Shown: positions 20,989 through 32,802, counted from the stretch's first letter. The stretch: 64,000 nt of DNA from Serratia bockelmannii (GCF_008011855.1 NZ_VOUX01000002.1:434001-498000), one strand, 5' to 3'. Notes: generated by a model from the sequence alone, not told the origin. Numbers and translations: made by a program.

Positions 20989-21993
20989 ATGAAAACGTTA
21001 GGCGAATTTATCGTCGAGAAACAGCACGACTTCTCGCACGCCACCGGCGAGCTGACCGCGTTACTTTCTGCCATTAAACTGGGCGCCAAAATCATCCACC
21101 GCGACATCAACAAGGCTGGCCTGGTTGATATTCTGGGGACCAGCGGGGTGTCCAACGTACAGGGCGAAGTTCAGATGAAACTGGACCTGTACGCGAACGA
21201 AAAACTGAAAGCGGCGTTGAAAGCGCGTGGTGAAGTTGCGGGTATCGCTTCCGAAGAAGAAGATGAAATCGTGATATTCGACGGCGAGCGTGCTGAAAAT
21301 GCCAAGTATGTCGTATTGATGGATCCGTTGGACGGTTCGTCCAACATCGATGTCAACGTCTCGGTCGGTACGATTTTCTCTATCTACCGTCGCATCACGC
21401 CGGTCGGCACACCGGTGACCGAAGAAGACTTCCTGCAGCCGGGCAGCGCCCAGGTCGCAGCGGGTTACGTGGTTTACGGTTCGTCCACCATGCTGGTGTA
21501 CACCACTGGTTACGGTGTCCACGCCTTTACTTACGACCCGTCTCTGGGCGTGTTCTGCCTCTCCCACGAGAAAGTACGCTTCCCGGCGAGCGGCAACATG
21601 TATTCCATCAACGAAGGCAACTACATCAAGTTCCCTCTCGGCGTGAAGAAATACATCAAGTACTGCCAAGAGCAGGATGAAGCGACGCAGCGCCCTTACA
21701 CCTCGCGCTACATCGGTTCTCTGGTGGCGGACTTCCACCGCAACCTGCTGAAAGGCGGCATCTACATCTACCCAAGCACCGCCAGCCATCCGCAAGGCAA
21801 GCTGCGCCTGCTGTACGAATGCAACCCGATGGCGTTTCTGGCCGAACAGGCCGGCGGTAAAGCCAGCGACGGCAAAAACCGCATTCTGGACATCACGCCG
21901 GTGAAACTGCACCAGCGCGCGCCATTCTTCGTCGGCACCAAGTCGATGGTAGAAGACGCAGAACGCTTCATCGCCGAAAACCCGGACGAGTAA
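20989..21993 (+). CDS. fbp: Fructose-1,6-bisphosphatase class I
   Basis: Gluconeogenic enzyme hydrolysing fructose-1,6-bisphosphate. It has 334 residues. The metal site is in [11 protein letters not shown] (Asp112, Asp115), and a nearby acidic cluster is ASEEEDE (88-93). Substrate loops follow in [13 protein letters not shown] and [11 protein letters not shown]. Start at 20989 ([12 protein letters not shown]) agrees with E. coli. It is divergent from mpl, the conserved enteric pairing. Confidence 0.98.
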   Translation: MKTLGEFIVEKQHDFSHATGELTALLSAIKLGAKIIHRDINKAGLVDILGTSGVSNVQGEVQMKLDLYANEKLKAALKARGEVAGIASEEEDEIVIFDGERAENAKYVVLMDPLDGSSNIDVNVSVGTIFSIYRRITPVGTPVTEEDFLQPGSAQVAAGYVVYGSSTMLVYTTGYGVHAFTYDPSLGVFCLSHEKVRFPASGNMYSINEGNYIKFPLGVKKYIKYCQEQDEATQRPYTSRYIGSLVADFHRNLLKGGIYIYPSTASHPQGKLRLLYECNPMAFLAEQAGGKASDGKNRILDITPVKLHQRAPFFVGTKSMVEDAERFIAENPDE

Positions 21994-22007
21994 CGCGTTT
22001 CTGGCAA

Positions 22008-22030
22008 GGGTTCGGCACCGCGCCGAACCC
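22008..22030. terminator. Hairpin between convergent fbp and the chemoreceptor gene
   Basis: GGGTTCGGC (22008-22016) pairs with GCCGAACCC (22022-22030), flanked by AA and TT that extend the stem. T runs are short on both strands. Probably a shared, bidirectional terminator. Confidence 0.55.
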
Positions 22031-22038
22031 TTATCGCC

Positions 22039-23592
22039 TTACAGCTTGAACGCCGCCATGCTCTGCGCCAGCAGCTGAGCCTGATCTTCCAGCGAGCGCG
22101 TTGCCGCCGCAGACTCTTCCACCAGCGCCGCATTCTGCTGCGCCACCTGATCCATCTGCGCCACCGCCAGGTTTACCTGTTCGATACCGCTGCTTTGTTC
22201 GCGCGTCGCCGCCGAGATCTCACGCATCAACGCCGTCACCCGGCCCACTTCACCGGTGATGCCGCTCATGGTCTGCGCGGCCGACTCCACCATCTGTTCG
22301 CCTTCCTGCACCCGGTTCTGCGACGCTTCAATCAGCCCTTTAATCTCTTTCGCCGACTGGGCGCTACGCTGCGCCAGACTGCGCACTTCACCGGCCACCA
22401 CCGCGAAACCGCGGCCTTGCTCGCCGGCACGCGCCGCTTCCACCGCCGCGTTCAGCGCCAGGATATTGGTCTGGAAGGCGATGCCGTCCATCACGCTGAT
22501 GATGTCGGCGATGCGGCGCGAACTGTCGGTGATCGCCTGCATCTTGCTCATCACCTGGCTGACCACGTCACTGCCCTGGTTGGCGATATCGGACACGCTC
22601 AGCGCCAGTTGGTTGGCCTGCTCGCAGTTCTCGGCGTTCATTTTCACCGTCGAAGTCAGCTGTTCCATGCTGGCGGCGGTCTCTTCCAGCGAAGCGGCCG
22701 ACTCTTCGGTACGCTGCGCCAGATGCAGGTTACCGGCCGCCAGTTCGCGTGAACCGGTGTCGATCTGGCTGCTGGCATCGCGCACTTTGCTGACCGAACT
22801 GGCCAACGCCTGCTGCATACGCTGCATCGCCCGCACCAAGCGGCCCATCTCGGTATCACCCTCACCGCGGATCTCATGGGTCAGATCGCCGCCGGCGATG
22901 TGTTCCAACTGCGCGATGGACTCGCCCAACGGGCGCAAAATGATCACGCGCAGCGCGAACCAGGCCAGCACCGCCAGCAGCACGCTGAGCAGGCCCGCCA
23001 CCACGATCAACGAGATCTTGGTGCTGGCGTTGTTTTCCGCGTCATACACCTGCTTTTCGCCGAGCTTCATGGCAAAGCTGCGGAAATCGCTGAGATCCTT
23101 TTCAAACGCGATGCTCAGCGCAGAGATGCGGGTCTCCTGAATATGGTAATACTCATCGATTTTGCCGGCCTTGATGGCGGCAGCCATCGGCTTCACGCCC
23201 TGCTCGAGGTAGGCGCGATAGCTGTTTTGCAGACGATTGGAGAGTTCGCGGCCGCGATCGGTCACGGTGCCGACGCCGACAAAGCGCGCCATTTCCTTGT
23301 TTGACTGATCGAGGTAACCGTAGATGCGGCCCACGGTGGCGTCGGACACATCGATCTGGCCGATCTCCCGTTGGCGCACCGCCAACGAAGCGGCGGTTCG
23401 GGCGCGCAGCGTCAGGTTGGAGCTGTTGGCCAGCGAGCCCAGCTCTTCACCGAGGATCTGATTCAAGGTATGGATCGATCGCGATCCTTCGTTAATCGCG
23501 TTGACGCCAATAACGCTGACCATGATCAGCAACATGGTCATCAGGCTCAGCAGGGCGATCAGCCCAGCCTTCACCGTAATCTTTTTTAGCAT
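22039..23592 (-). CDS. Methyl-accepting chemotaxis protein (Tsr/Tar-type topology)
   Basis: A 517-residue chemoreceptor. Transmembrane helices lie at about 9-31 and 194-216, bounding a roughly 160-residue periplasmic four-helix ligand domain. HAMP covers about 217-270. The cytoplasmic coiled coil has methylation-type repeats ([17 protein letters not shown]) and the signalling tip [36 protein letters not shown] near 369-404. It ends SMAAFKL and lacks the NWETF CheR/CheB tether, so it probably relies on other receptors for adaptation. The ligand is unknown. It is inserted between fbp and ppa. Confidence 0.93.
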   Translation of the reverse strand: MLKKITVKAGLIALLSLMTMLLIMVSVIGVNAINEGSRSIHTLNQILGEELGSLANSSNLTLRARTAASLAVRQREIGQIDVSDATVGRIYGYLDQSNKEMARFVGVGTVTDRGRELSNRLQNSYRAYLEQGVKPMAAAIKAGKIDEYYHIQETRISALSIAFEKDLSDFRSFAMKLGEKQVYDAENNASTKISLIVVAGLLSVLLAVLAWFALRVIILRPLGESIAQLEHIAGGDLTHEIRGEGDTEMGRLVRAMQRMQQALASSVSKVRDASSQIDTGSRELAAGNLHLAQRTEESAASLEETAASMEQLTSTVKMNAENCEQANQLALSVSDIANQGSDVVSQVMSKMQAITDSSRRIADIISVMDGIAFQTNILALNAAVEAARAGEQGRGFAVVAGEVRSLAQRSAQSAKEIKGLIEASQNRVQEGEQMVESAAQTMSGITGEVGRVTALMREISAATREQSSGIEQVNLAVAQMDQVAQQNAALVEESAAATRSLEDQAQLLAQSMAAFKL

Positions 23593-23804
23593 GAGTTCTT
23601 CCCGGCTTCAGAAATTGTGAGATCAGACGTAGTAGGGGTGGCAAAACGCGGAGCCAGCTTTGCTAGCTCATTATTGTTTGTTGAAGTTATCGGCAGGCGA
23701 AGGCAAAACTTCATGCCGCGGCGGGATTAATCTGGAAATTATCCCTGCGCCGGCACACTGGGTTTTCGACGATGAAAAGGGCAGGAAATCGCAAAAGAGT
23801 CCGC

Positions 23805-23810
23805 TATAAT
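23805..23810 (+). promoter_or_regulatory. -10 element of the ppa promoter
   Basis: A perfect TATAAT 44 bases before the ppa start. The GC-rich AGCCGCC that follows resembles growth-rate-regulated promoters. I see no good -35 at 16-18 bases upstream. Confidence 0.6.
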
Positions 23811-23853
23811 AGCCGCCACTCCATTTCTGGTTTGATGATTAAAGGAAACCGAC

Positions 23854-24384
23854 ATGAGCTTGAATCTGGTCCCTGCTGGCAAAGACCTGCCGGAAGACAT
23901 CTACGTAGTAATCGAAATCCCGGCCAACGCCGATCCAATCAAATACGAAATCGACAAAGAAACCGGCGCGCTGTTCGTTGACCGTTTCATGTCCACCGCG
24001 ATGTTCTACCCGTGCAACTACGGCTACATCAACCACACCCTGTCTCTGGACGGTGACCCGGTTGACGTGCTGGTCCCAACCCCATACCCGCTGCAGCCGG
24101 GCTCCGTGATCCGCTGCCGTCCGGTTGGCGTACTGAAGATGACCGACGAAGCCGGTGAAGACGCCAAGCTGGTTGCGGTACCACACAGCAAGCTGACCAA
24201 AGAGTACGATCACGTGAAAGACGTGAACGACCTGCCGGAACTGCTGAAAGCCCAGATCGCTCACTTCTTCGAGCACTACAAAGATCTGGAAAAAGGCAAA
24301 TGGGTGAAAGTGGAAGGCTGGGCAGACGCTGCCGCGGCTAAAGCGGAAATCATCGCCTCCTTCGAACGCGCTGCCAAGAAGTAA
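23854..24384 (+). CDS. ppa: Inorganic pyrophosphatase (family I)
   Basis: Essential cytoplasmic enzyme hydrolysing pyrophosphate and pulling biosynthetic reactions forward. It has 176 residues, the E. coli size. The metal-binding signature DGDPVDVLV has Asp66, Asp68 and Asp71, preceded by [16 protein letters not shown] precedes the ATG. It is divergent from the chemoreceptor gene and convergent with ytfP. Confidence 0.98.
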   Translation: MSLNLVPAGKDLPEDIYVVIEIPANADPIKYEIDKETGALFVDRFMSTAMFYPCNYGYINHTLSLDGDPVDVLVPTPYPLQPGSVIRCRPVGVLKMTDEAGEDAKLVAVPHSKLTKEYDHVKDVNDLPELLKAQIAHFFEHYKDLEKGKWVKVEGWADAAAAKAEIIASFERAAKK

Positions 24385-24403
24385 TTCCAGCCGCCGTCCG
24401 ATG

Positions 24404-24436
24404 AAAAAACACCGCTCATTGAGCGGTGTTTTTTTT
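24404..24436. terminator. Bidirectional terminator between ppa and ytfP
   Basis: CACCGCTC (24410-24417) pairs with GAGCGGTG (24421-24428). Six A residues precede and eight T residues follow, giving efficient termination both ways. Confidence 0.9.
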
Positions 24437-24437
24437 C

Positions 24438-24785
24438 TTACTGTTCTTCGAGACGCTTCAGCCAGTCACCGCTGGTAATCCGCGGGTAACCGTCCACGCT
24501 GTGTTTGTACAGGTAGATCCACGCACTCCCATAAGGCGTCTGAATCAGCTCGCGCTTATAGTCCTTGGTGTTGCTTTTCAGTTCGTCCAGCTCTGCCAGA
24601 ATCGATGAGTTAATACGATACACCTCGCAATGTATCGTGCCCTCTCCAGGGATCGCCGCCGGGTAATGGCCCAGATTATAAATCTGATAGCCTTCGAGCT
24701 CGTGCTCGCCGAGCCATTGGGCGTTGGTCATCCAATGGCTGTTTCCCTGTTTGCGCCGTAAACTGCCGTAGACAATTATTCGCAT
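24438..24785 (-). CDS. ytfP: Gamma-glutamylcyclotransferase-fold protein YtfP
   Basis: A 115-residue protein of the AIG2/GGCT-like family. The diagnostic loop is VYGSLRRKQGNSHWM near the start, with the acidic LAELDELK holding the likely catalytic glutamate. The reaction in bacteria has not been settled. Its ATG lies two bases after the tamB stop, so it is the last gene of tamA-tamB-ytfP, a conserved enteric trio. Confidence 0.92.
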   Translation of the reverse strand: MRIIVYGSLRRKQGNSHWMTNAQWLGEHELEGYQIYNLGHYPAAIPGEGTIHCEVYRINSSILAELDELKSNTKDYKRELIQTPYGSAWIYLYKHSVDGYPRITSGDWLKRLEEQ

Positions 24786-24787
24786 CG

Positions 24788-27700
24788 CTAAAACTCAAAC
24801 TGATAGAGCAAATCTAATGCCTGGTCGAGACCAGACACCGCTTCAAGATACAACTTAGGCATCAGGCGATAACGCAACGTCAGCGTGGCCAGCGAGTCGA
24901 AAATGCCCACCCCATATTTTACTTGTAAGCCTGGGAGGACATAGCCGCTCACGACAACCTGGGAATTGTCGCCAACCCCTTGAGTGTCCAGAGCCAAATT
25001 ACTCACGCCGAATGCCTCGCCGATTTTACCCACAAGTTGACCACTTTGTGCAACCCCCATGCCGATTAACATCGACGTCATGGCGTTGCCGTCGGCGCCG
25101 GAGCTGCTCAAGCCCTGGCCGCGCAGCAGATAAGACAAGGCTTCCTGTTGCGATTTGGCCGGATCGGAGAACACTTCCAGCTTCGGTGCATCCGCCAGGC
25201 CGGTCACGCGCACGCCGGCAGTCACGTCGTCCTCGGTGGATTCCGGGTTGCGGATCGCTTCAATATTGAGCAGCGGCTGATCCGGCGGGCCGGAGAACAT
25301 CAGCTGCCCTTTACGCACGATCAAATCCTGACCATAAGCATGGAAGCGACCGGAAGGGATGTCAATCTGGCCGTTGAGGCCCAGCCCTTTCTTGTCCTGT
25401 ACCACTTTCAAATCGCCCTTCAAGCGGGCTTTCAGGCCGAAGGCGTCCAGCCGCACGTCATTGCCGACGTGGATCATCAGGTTGCTGTTGATCGGGATCG
25501 AAGCGGTCTTCGGCTGAATCGGCTTCAGCTGATCGTCCAGCATCACCTCGTCGGAAGAGACGCCCACCGCGCTTTCCGGCAGCTCCTGCACCGTAATGCG
25601 CGCCCAAGGGATATCGACCTTGCCGTTGAGCGAGAACAGCTGCGGCGTGGCTTCGAACACCAGATCCGGCGACACGTCGATGCGGATCATCGGCGGCACC
25701 GTCACCCGCAGCTTGTCGCCCTTGGCGGCAATGCGCGCACGCCAGGCGTTGATGTCACGCCAGTCTGCATCGCCCGCCAGATTCAGCTGGCCGCGGGTGG
25801 TGCTGAGCAGCCCCTCCAGCGTCGAGGTCATGCCGTTGAAATTCACCGCCAGCCGCGCGTCGGTCATATCGAACGGCATCCAGTGCCCCTGCACCTTCGC
25901 CCGATCCAACGCCAGACGCCCGAACACCAGCGGCTTCTGCGCGCTGCCGCCCAGACGCAGGTTGGCATTCAGCATGCCCGCTGCACTTTCGCCCTTCATC
26001 AGCGCCGGGTTGATCAGCGCCAGCGAGATGTTGGTGATATTGACGTTGCCGCTGATGGTGCGCCGCACCTGCGGATCCACCACCTGGATATTGCCGTCAA
26101 ACTGGCCGTTGTTGGTCAGTTTGATCCGCCAGTCGGCCTGCGCGCGGCCGTTGTTCAGGCCGGCGTTGAGGGTCAGCGTATCGAAAGCGATAGGCAGCGC
26201 GTTGCCCTGCACCTGCTGTACCACCTTGACGCCGTTGCCGGCCAGCGTGACTTTCGCCTCCGGCAGCGCGCCGCCTGGTTTCCAGCTGACGTCGGCCCGG
26301 CCGGTGAACACGCCGCTCAGGGCGGTTTCCGGGCCGAGAAACGGCTTGATCATCGCCAGGTCGAACCGATTGAGCACCACGCTAGCCTGGCCGCTCTGGC
26401 CGGCTTCAATGGTCTTCGGCACGCACAGCTCGGCGTTCGGGTTCTGCCAACAGTGCGGCCCGATGCTGATTTTCTGCGCGGTGTTCAGGTAATCCAGCGC
26501 GATGGCGCGCGTCAGGCGCCACTCCCCTACCGGCGTATCGAAGCGGGTATTGTTCAAATTGCCGCGCCAGCGCTGCTGCTGACGATCGAAGCTGCCCTGC
26601 AGCGCCAGCTGGCCGGAGACCGGTTTGCCGTCGATCTTCAACTGCAGCTGATGCTGCTTCTCGCTGCCTTTGGCGTCGAGGGTCAGCAGGCTGACTTCCA
26701 GCGCGTCCTGCTTCAGCTGCTCGACGCGTACCGCCAACTGCCCCTGGATCTGATCCGTGGAGCGCACGTCGCCGTCTATTTTCACGCGGTTGATACGCAG
26801 CGCCTGCCACTGCAAGCCGGAGGCGGTCAAATCCGCCAGCAGTTGCGGCGCCTGCAGATTGCCGCGCAGTTTCAACAGCCCTTTGGCGGTGCCGCCCAGG
26901 CCCGGCAGCGCGCCGTCCAGACGCGGCGCGTCGATGTTGGCGTCCAGGTTCCAGCTTTTCTCATCCAGCTGCCCTTTGACGTTCAGCTGGTTGCGCCCCA
27001 GCGTCAGATCGATGCCGGGGATTTTCCACTGCCCGGCGGCGTTGCCGCTCAGCGTACCGCGCGCCGTGACCTTGTTCTGCTTCACGTTGCCGTCCAGCTG
27101 CAGCACCGGCACCTGCAGCTGCCAGCTGCCGCCGTGCAGGCTGCCGCGCGTGGTGATCTTGCCATCCAGCTTCGCCGGCCATTCCGGCCACTGCTTGGCG
27201 GTATTGATGCCGCTCAGCGTCAATTGCGAGTTCCAGCTGATGGCCTTGCTCCAGTCCACCAGCGCAGTGAGATCGGTATTGCCCTGCAGCGCCGCCAGCC
27301 GCAGGCGCTCCAGCTTGAACTGCTCAACGTTGCCTTTGCCGTCCAGCGTCAGCACCGCCGGCGGCAGATCCTGGCCTTTCAGATTGGCGCGTGTCGACAG
27401 CGCATAGTCGGTCGCCTTGCCGTTAAAGCGCAGGCGAAAATCGTTGACCTGGTACTGCGCCTCGCCGCTCAGCGGCCATTTCAGCTGCTTGCTTTGCAAC
27501 GTCAGCGCCAGCGGCAAGCCGGCTTCGGCCAGCCGGGTTTGCACATCGAGCTGGGCGCCGACCGGGCCGGACAGGTTCAGCGCGACTTTCAGCTCATCAC
27601 GCAACCCGCCACCGATGTTCAGCTTCACCTTCTCGCCCTTCAGCGGTTCGATGTTCAGCGCGCTGTTGGCGGTCAGGGCCACCGGCCAGTCGCCGGTCAG

Positions 27701-28606
27701 GGTCGCCTGCCCCTGCACCGACAGCGTGCCCTGCGGCGACTTCACGTCGAAGTTGTCCAGTTGGATATGCTGATCCTGCGTGCTGGCCTGCAGCAACAGA
27801 CTCGTGATCAGCACGTCGGTATCGCCGGTCAAGCGCAGCTGTTCGCCGCTGATCTCTTTGACGGTGATATCCAGCGGCAGGCGGATGTCCGGCAGATCCG
27901 GCAACAGCGGTTTGGCGAACAGTTCCTTCAGCGTTTCGCCGAGCGGCTTCTCTTCCGGCTGCGGCGCCGGTTTCGCCGCGTCGGTAACCTGCTCACCGAC
28001 CTTTTTCGCTACCTCAACCGCCGGTTGCACCGCTTCCGGCAACGGATTTTGCGGCGTTTTCGGCAAGGCGATCAGCAACGAGCCGATCTTGGTTGGCATC
28101 AGCGTCAGCGCGCGCTCTTGCCACTGTGCGCCGGTGCGGAACTCGGCCAGAGAAATGGCGGTGTCGTCGACGGTGACCTTGACGTTGTTCAGCGCCAACA
28201 GGCGCAGGGTGATCGGATAAGGGGTGCTGAGATTGGAGGTCGGCTCACTGCTCTCCTCCACCGGCGTGGAGGGCGCCATCTCTTTGGTGTTCACCGCCAC
28301 GTCCACGTCCTGAGCGGTCAAGGCGTTGACGCACAGCGAGCTGCGTTTAAAGCAGGAGAGATCGAGGGACAGATGGAATTGCCCAGCGTTGACCGTCACG
28401 CCCGGCATCTGATACTTCACGCCCTTCAGCGTCAGATCGCGCCAGCCGCCGCTGACGCCGGCGATCTCCAGCCCCGGCACCCAACGCGCCGCGCCGTTGA
28501 TGACCATATGCAAACCGGTGGTAGTGCCCACCAGAAAGGCCAGCCCGCCGATCAGCAACAGCAGGACGACCAGAAATCCGAGACAAATCTTTTTAACCAG
28601 GCTCAT
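24788..28606 (-). CDS. tamB: Translocation and assembly module subunit TamB (AsmA-like/DUF490)
   Basis: A 1272-residue protein anchored in the inner membrane by an N-terminal helix (about 7-27), crossing the periplasm as a long beta-rich groove. It belongs to the AsmA-like group that partners TamA and moves phospholipids to the outer membrane. The conserved DUF490 domain fills the last 350 or so residues ([20 protein letters not shown] and [10 protein letters not shown]), ending in the outer-membrane-type LYQFEF. A Pro/Glu-rich linker ([13 protein letters not shown]) is visible near residue 215. It starts inside the tamA stop (ATGA). Confidence 0.96.
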   Translation of the reverse strand: MSLVKKICLGFLVVLLLLIGGLAFLVGTTTGLHMVINGAARWVPGLEIAGVSGGWRDLTLKGVKYQMPGVTVNAGQFHLSLDLSCFKRSSLCVNALTAQDVDVAVNTKEMAPSTPVEESSEPTSNLSTPYPITLRLLALNNVKVTVDDTAISLAEFRTGAQWQERALTLMPTKIGSLLIALPKTPQNPLPEAVQPAVEVAKKVGEQVTDAAKPAPQPEEKPLGETLKELFAKPLLPDLPDIRLPLDITVKEISGEQLRLTGDTDVLITSLLLQASTQDQHIQLDNFDVKSPQGTLSVQGQATLTGDWPVALTANSALNIEPLKGEKVKLNIGGGLRDELKVALNLSGPVGAQLDVQTRLAEAGLPLALTLQSKQLKWPLSGEAQYQVNDFRLRFNGKATDYALSTRANLKGQDLPPAVLTLDGKGNVEQFKLERLRLAALQGNTDLTALVDWSKAISWNSQLTLSGINTAKQWPEWPAKLDGKITTRGSLHGGSWQLQVPVLQLDGNVKQNKVTARGTLSGNAAGQWKIPGIDLTLGRNQLNVKGQLDEKSWNLDANIDAPRLDGALPGLGGTAKGLLKLRGNLQAPQLLADLTASGLQWQALRINRVKIDGDVRSTDQIQGQLAVRVEQLKQDALEVSLLTLDAKGSEKQHQLQLKIDGKPVSGQLALQGSFDRQQQRWRGNLNNTRFDTPVGEWRLTRAIALDYLNTAQKISIGPHCWQNPNAELCVPKTIEAGQSGQASVVLNRFDLAMIKPFLGPETALSGVFTGRADVSWKPGGALPEAKVTLAGNGVKVVQQVQGNALPIAFDTLTLNAGLNNGRAQADWRIKLTNNGQFDGNIQVVDPQVRRTISGNVNITNISLALINPALMKGESAAGMLNANLRLGGSAQKPLVFGRLALDRAKVQGHWMPFDMTDARLAVNFNGMTSTLEGLLSTTRGQLNLAGDADWRDINAWRARIAAKGDKLRVTVPPMIRIDVSPDLVFEATPQLFSLNGKVDIPWARITVQELPESAVGVSSDEVMLDDQLKPIQPKTASIPINSNLMIHVGNDVRLDAFGLKARLKGDLKVVQDKKGLGLNGQIDIPSGRFHAYGQDLIVRKGQLMFSGPPDQPLLNIEAIRNPESTEDDVTAGVRVTGLADAPKLEVFSDPAKSQQEALSYLLRGQGLSSSGADGNAMTSMLIGMGVAQSGQLVGKIGEAFGVSNLALDTQGVGDNSQVVVSGYVLPGLQVKYGVGIFDSLATLTLRYRLMPKLYLEAVSGLDQALDLLYQFEF

Positions 28607-30339
28607 AGTTCAGGCCCCAAACCGATGTAGAACTGCATCCCGTGAGTGTCCTTGTCCCCCACGGGCGCGGCGATATCCAACTTCACCGGCCCCACCGGCG
28701 ACTGCCAGCGCACGCCGACACCGGCGCCGGTCTTGAAGTTGCTTTTCTTGATATCGTTCACCGCTTCACCGGAATCGACGAACATTGCCCCCCACCATTT
28801 GCCGGTCACGTTGTATTGATACTCCAGCGAGCCGGTCAGCATCTTGGAGGCGCCGGTCAGCTTGCCATCGTCGCCGCGCGGCGAAATGTCTTTGTACTTG
28901 TAGCCGCGAATGCTGCGGTCACCGCCGGCGAAGAAGCGCAAATCCGGCGGCACCTTGTCGAAGTCGTTGGTTTCTATCCATCCCACCTGCCCGCGCGCCA
29001 CGAAACGATGCTTGTCGGCAAGCGTGCGGATCCAGACGTTTTGCGCCTGCATCAGCGCGAAGTCCACGCCGGAGCCCCAGGTGGTGTCGGACACGTCGAT
29101 GGAGTAGCGTTGGCTGTCGCCCCAGGTCGGCATCAGGCCACCGCGTGAGCGGGTGCGGTTGAAGCTGACGCCGGGGTACAACAGCATGGTAGTGTTGCTG
29201 ACGTTGCCCTGGGTAAAGTTATCCCAGCGCCAGGTCAGGTTGATCGCCCGCTGCCAGCCGCTGGAGAGATCCCAGTTGCGCGAGGCCACCACTTTGGAGG
29301 TCACGGATTTGGTGTCGTTAAGATCGACGTTCTTGAGCCCGCCCTGCAGCAGGTAATACTGCTCCAGCGGATTCTTCAGCAGCGGGATCTTATAGGTCAG
29401 ATCCAGTTGCTGCTCCGGCGCCGACACGCTGGCGCTGGTTTCCAGGCTGTGGCCGCGATCGTTGAGCCAGGGCTTTTTCCAGGTGCCTTTCACCCGCGGG
29501 CCGACGTCGGTGGAGTAACCGATACCGGTTTCGATGGTATTGCGCGTACGCGGCGTTACCAGCGCGTCCAACGGCAAAATCTTGTTCTCTTTGGCATCGT
29601 TGAAATCAGGGGACACCACCACCGAGTTGAACCAGTTGGTAGCGGACAAACGGCGGTTCAGCTCGGCCAAATCCTCCGAACTGTAGTAATCCCCCTGATG
29701 AAAGGGCACCAGATTTTGCAGATAGTCTTCGCGGATTTGCGAACCGGTGAATTTCACCTTGCCGAAGCGGTAACGTTCGCCGCTGTTGAAATCGATGTCC
29801 CAAAACGCCTTGTGCAGATCTTCGGCCACGCCGAGCTGGCTTTTGGTCATGTCGGCGTCGAAATAGCCTTTGCGCAGCGCCAGGCCGGTGAGCGAGCCTT
29901 TGAAACTGTCATACTTGCCGTGGTTGAGGATCTCGCCGATGGTCGGCCGCCCCTTCTTTACCAGCGTCAGGTAGTCTTCATCGGTCTTCGCGCCGCCCTC
30001 CAGCACGATATTGGCGCCGGCGATACGCACCGGCTCGCCCGGATTGACCTTGGCATGCAGCACCGGGCGCGACATTCCCGGTCGGTCGTCCAGCGTAAAC
30101 TCGATGGTCGGCTGGTAATAGCCGAGCGCGCGCAGCCCCTGGCGCACCGCCTCATCCACCCGCGCGCGGAAGCGGCCGTCGGTGCCGACCTCTTCAGGCG
30201 TGATCGACGACAGGCGCACCCGGACGTTTTTTTCCAACTCTCCGCTTAACCCCTCCACCTGCAGCCGCACGTTCGCCGCATAGGCCGCAGGTGCCGCAAG
30301 CAACACAGATATCAAGCACATGACCGGGTACTTTGGCAC
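28603..30339 (-). CDS. tamA: Translocation and assembly module subunit TamA (Omp85 family)
   Basis: Outer-membrane protein that, with TamB, inserts autotransporters and other beta-barrels. The 578-residue precursor has a signal peptide cut after AYA (about residue 21), three POTRA domains to about residue 265, and a 16-strand barrel with the Omp85 motif [11 protein letters not shown] and terminal [12 protein letters not shown]. The start is GTG at 30339 with AAGGAG five bases before it. First gene of the trio; it overlaps tamB by four bases. Confidence 0.96.
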   Translation of the reverse strand: MPKYPVMCLISVLLAAPAAYAANVRLQVEGLSGELEKNVRVRLSSITPEEVGTDGRFRARVDEAVRQGLRALGYYQPTIEFTLDDRPGMSRPVLHAKVNPGEPVRIAGANIVLEGGAKTDEDYLTLVKKGRPTIGEILNHGKYDSFKGSLTGLALRKGYFDADMTKSQLGVAEDLHKAFWDIDFNSGERYRFGKVKFTGSQIREDYLQNLVPFHQGDYYSSEDLAELNRRLSATNWFNSVVVSPDFNDAKENKILPLDALVTPRTRNTIETGIGYSTDVGPRVKGTWKKPWLNDRGHSLETSASVSAPEQQLDLTYKIPLLKNPLEQYYLLQGGLKNVDLNDTKSVTSKVVASRNWDLSSGWQRAINLTWRWDNFTQGNVSNTTMLLYPGVSFNRTRSRGGLMPTWGDSQRYSIDVSDTTWGSGVDFALMQAQNVWIRTLADKHRFVARGQVGWIETNDFDKVPPDLRFFAGGDRSIRGYKYKDISPRGDDGKLTGASKMLTGSLEYQYNVTGKWWGAMFVDSGEAVNDIKKSNFKTGAGVGVRWQSPVGPVKLDIAAPVGDKDTHGMQFYIGLGPEL

Positions 30340-30625
30340 GTGTTCTCCTTATTGATTTTACTTTCCTGTTATGGTGTTTGCTCCGGGGCCAGGGCAGACT
30401 CCGCGCTATCATGACGGCAGCCCTCTTCAACCTTATTCCGGACGCCGCCCGCCGCGCTTTGCCACCGCCGCGCAACAGGCGAATTCTTCACTTTTGGCGC
30501 TCAAAATACTGCGTTAAGCTTATACAAAATCCAACTTGCCACTTATTGTGGGCAAAGACGCGGTGAGATACAACCGAACCGCCGCCATGTAGGGTCAATT
30601 CTTACTGTGACAACAGGAGTCAACC

Positions 30626-31267
30626 GTGGTGCCATTTTTTGATAAATCACAAACCGTCGATAAGGCAAGCGCGCTGCCTGGCCGCACCACGCCAATGCCT
30701 GTCGCAACGCTCAACGTGGTCACCGAACACTCGATGACCCAGGTGCCGGCAGGCATGGAAGTGGCGATCTTCGCCATGGGCTGTTTCTGGGGCGTTGAGC
30801 GTCTGTTCTGGCAGCAGCCGGGCGTCTACAGCACCGCCGCCGGCTACAGCGGCGGCTATACGCCGAACCCGACCTACCGCGAAGTGTGCAGCGGCCAGAC
30901 CGGCCACGCCGAAGTGGTACGCGTGGTGTTCGATCCGCAGGTCGTCAGCTACAAACAGCTGCTGCAGGTATTCTGGGAAAATCACGATCCGGCGCAGGGC
31001 ATGCGCCAGGGCGGCGACGTCGGCACTCAGTACCGCTCGGCGATTTATACGCTGAGCCCAGAGCAGCAGGCCGAGGCGGAAAGCAGCCTGCAACGCTTCC
31101 AGCAGGCGATGGACGCGGCGGGCGACAAGCGCGTCATCACCACCGAGATCGCGCCGGCGCTGCCGTTCTATTATGCGGAAGACGATCATCAGCAGTACCT
31201 GTTCAAAAACCCGGAAGGCTACTGCGGGCTGGGCGGCATCGGCGTTTGCCTGCCGCCGCAGGGCTGA
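30626..31267 (+). CDS. msrA: Peptide methionine sulfoxide reductase MsrA
   Basis: Repairs methionine-S-sulfoxide in proteins after oxidative stress. It has 213 residues. The catalytic Cys53 is in [10 protein letters not shown], and the resolving cysteines are Cys200 and Cys208 in the C-terminal [17 protein letters not shown] at 30626 is the likely start (AGGAG six bases upstream); a second GTG follows immediately. It is divergent from tamA, as in E. coli. Confidence 0.97.
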   Translation: MVPFFDKSQTVDKASALPGRTTPMPVATLNVVTEHSMTQVPAGMEVAIFAMGCFWGVERLFWQQPGVYSTAAGYSGGYTPNPTYREVCSGQTGHAEVVRVVFDPQVVSYKQLLQVFWENHDPAQGMRQGGDVGTQYRSAIYTLSPEQQAEAESSLQRFQQAMDAAGDKRVITTEIAPALPFYYAEDDHQQYLFKNPEGYCGLGGIGVCLPPQG

Positions 31268-31321
31268 TCCGATGCTAGCCGGCGGCACTTTTTTAACCGC
31301 TGGCGGCCCCTGTGGGGCAAC

Positions 31322-31352
31322 TGCTATACTATGCGGGCCGCTTCTGCGGCCC
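31322..31352 (+). promoter_or_regulatory. Extended -10 promoter and 5' hairpin before paeA
   Basis: TGCTATACT (31322-31330) is an extended -10 element with no good -35. The stem GGGCCGC (31335-31341) / GCGGCCC (31346-31352) begins at the expected transcription start, so paeA mRNA would begin with a stable stem-loop. The leader to the start codon is about 110 bases. Confidence 0.45.
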
Positions 31353-31447
31353 GATAGCTTCCCTTCTGGTTGTTATCGCTGCTTTTTTTACTATGTACTA
31401 CCCTTCCTCAAGAGCGCCGTCATCCCGTCGGCACGTATGGATAGATT

Positions 31448-32779
31448 ATGTTAAACAGTATTTTACTGATTCTTTTTCTGATCGCGGTGAGTGCGTTCTT
31501 CTCACTGTCGGAAATCTCTCTGGCCGCCTCGCGCAAGATCAAACTGAAGCTGATGGCCGACGAAGGTAACGTCAACGCCGCCAGAGTGCTCAAGCTGCAA
31601 GAAACCCCAGGCATCTTCTTCACCGTGGTGCAGATCGGCCTGAACGCCGTGGCCATCCTCGGCGGTATCGTCGGCGACGCGGCTTTCTCTCCCACCTTCA
31701 AGGTGTTGTTCGATCGCTTCCTGTCGCCTGAACTGGCAGAACAGGTCAGCTTCATCTGCTCCTTCGTGCTGGTGACCAGCCTGTTTATCCTGTTCGCCGA
31801 TTTGACCCCGAAGCGCATCGGTATGATTGCACCAGAGACGGTCGCCGTCCGGATCATCAACCCGATGCGTTTCTCCATCATGATCTTCCGCCCGCTGGTG
31901 TGGTTCTTCAACGGCATGGCCAACCTGATCTTCCGCATGTTCAAGCTGCCGATGGTGCGTAAGGACGATATCACCTCCGATGACATCTACGCGGTGGTGG
32001 AAGCCGGCGCCCTGGCGGGCGTGCTGCGCAAGCAGGAGCACGAGCTGATTGAAAACGTGTTCGAGCTGGAATCGCGCACCGTGCCGTCTTCGATGACCTC
32101 ACGCGAAAGCGTGGTGTACTTCGATCTGCGCGAAAGCGAAGAAAGCATCAAGGAGAAGGTCTCGACCCATCCGCACTCCAAGTTCCTGGTGTGCGACGGC
32201 CATATCGATCAGGTGGTGGGTTACGTCGATTCCAAAGACCTGCTGAACCGCGTGCTGGGCAACCAGAGCCTGGTGCTGAGCAGCGGCGTGCAGATCCGCT
32301 CAGCGCTGATCGTGCCGGATACGCTGACGCTGTCCGAAGCGCTGGAAAGCTTCAAAACCGCCGGCGAAGACTTCGCGGTGATCCTCAATGAATATGCGTT
32401 GGTGGTGGGCATCATCACCCTTAACGACGTGATGACCACGCTGATGGGCGATCTGGTCGGCCAGGGCCAGGAAGAACAGATCGTGGCGCGCGACGAAAGC
32501 TCATGGTTGATTGAAGGCGGCACGCCGATCGACGACGTGATGCGCGTGCTGGACATCGACGAATTCCCGCAGGCGGGCAACTACGAGACCATCGGCGGCT
32601 TTATGATGTATATGCTGCGCAAGATCCCGAAACGCACCGACTTCGTCAAATACGCCGGCTACAAGTTCGAGGTGGTGGATATCGACAGCTACAAGATAGA
32701 CCAGTTGCTGGTCACCCGGCTGAGCGACAAACCGGCGGCGGTGCTGCCGAAAGCGCCAGACGACACCCCGGCGGCCTGA
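31448..32779 (+). CDS. paeA: Polyamine export protein PaeA (YtfL; DUF21-CBS-CorC/HlyC protein)
   Basis: A 443-residue inner-membrane protein. The N-terminal DUF21/CNNM domain has about four hydrophobic segments (1-22, 58-77, 98-118, 130-160) and SLSEISLAASRKIKLK. Two CBS domains cover about 200-340. A CorC/HlyC domain closes it (ETIGGFMMYMLRKIPKRTDF). Closest to E. coli YtfL, reported to export cadaverine and putrescine; the fold also serves magnesium transporters, so substrate is inferred from orthology. Confidence 0.93.
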   Translation: MLNSILLILFLIAVSAFFSLSEISLAASRKIKLKLMADEGNVNAARVLKLQETPGIFFTVVQIGLNAVAILGGIVGDAAFSPTFKVLFDRFLSPELAEQVSFICSFVLVTSLFILFADLTPKRIGMIAPETVAVRIINPMRFSIMIFRPLVWFFNGMANLIFRMFKLPMVRKDDITSDDIYAVVEAGALAGVLRKQEHELIENVFELESRTVPSSMTSRESVVYFDLRESEESIKEKVSTHPHSKFLVCDGHIDQVVGYVDSKDLLNRVLGNQSLVLSSGVQIRSALIVPDTLTLSEALESFKTAGEDFAVILNEYALVVGIITLNDVMTTLMGDLVGQGQEEQIVARDESSWLIEGGTPIDDVMRVLDIDEFPQAGNYETIGGFMMYMLRKIPKRTDFVKYAGYKFEVVDIDSYKIDQLLVTRLSDKPAAVLPKAPDDTPAA

Positions 32780-32802
32780 CGGCGCGAAGGACAGAAACAT
32801 CA

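Noticed and set aside
25148-28630. A 1160-codon open frame on the plus strand
   Set aside because: It is antisense to tamB. Composition is dominated by Arg, Gln, His and Leu, as expected of the complement of a GC-rich gene, with no domain or ribosome site.
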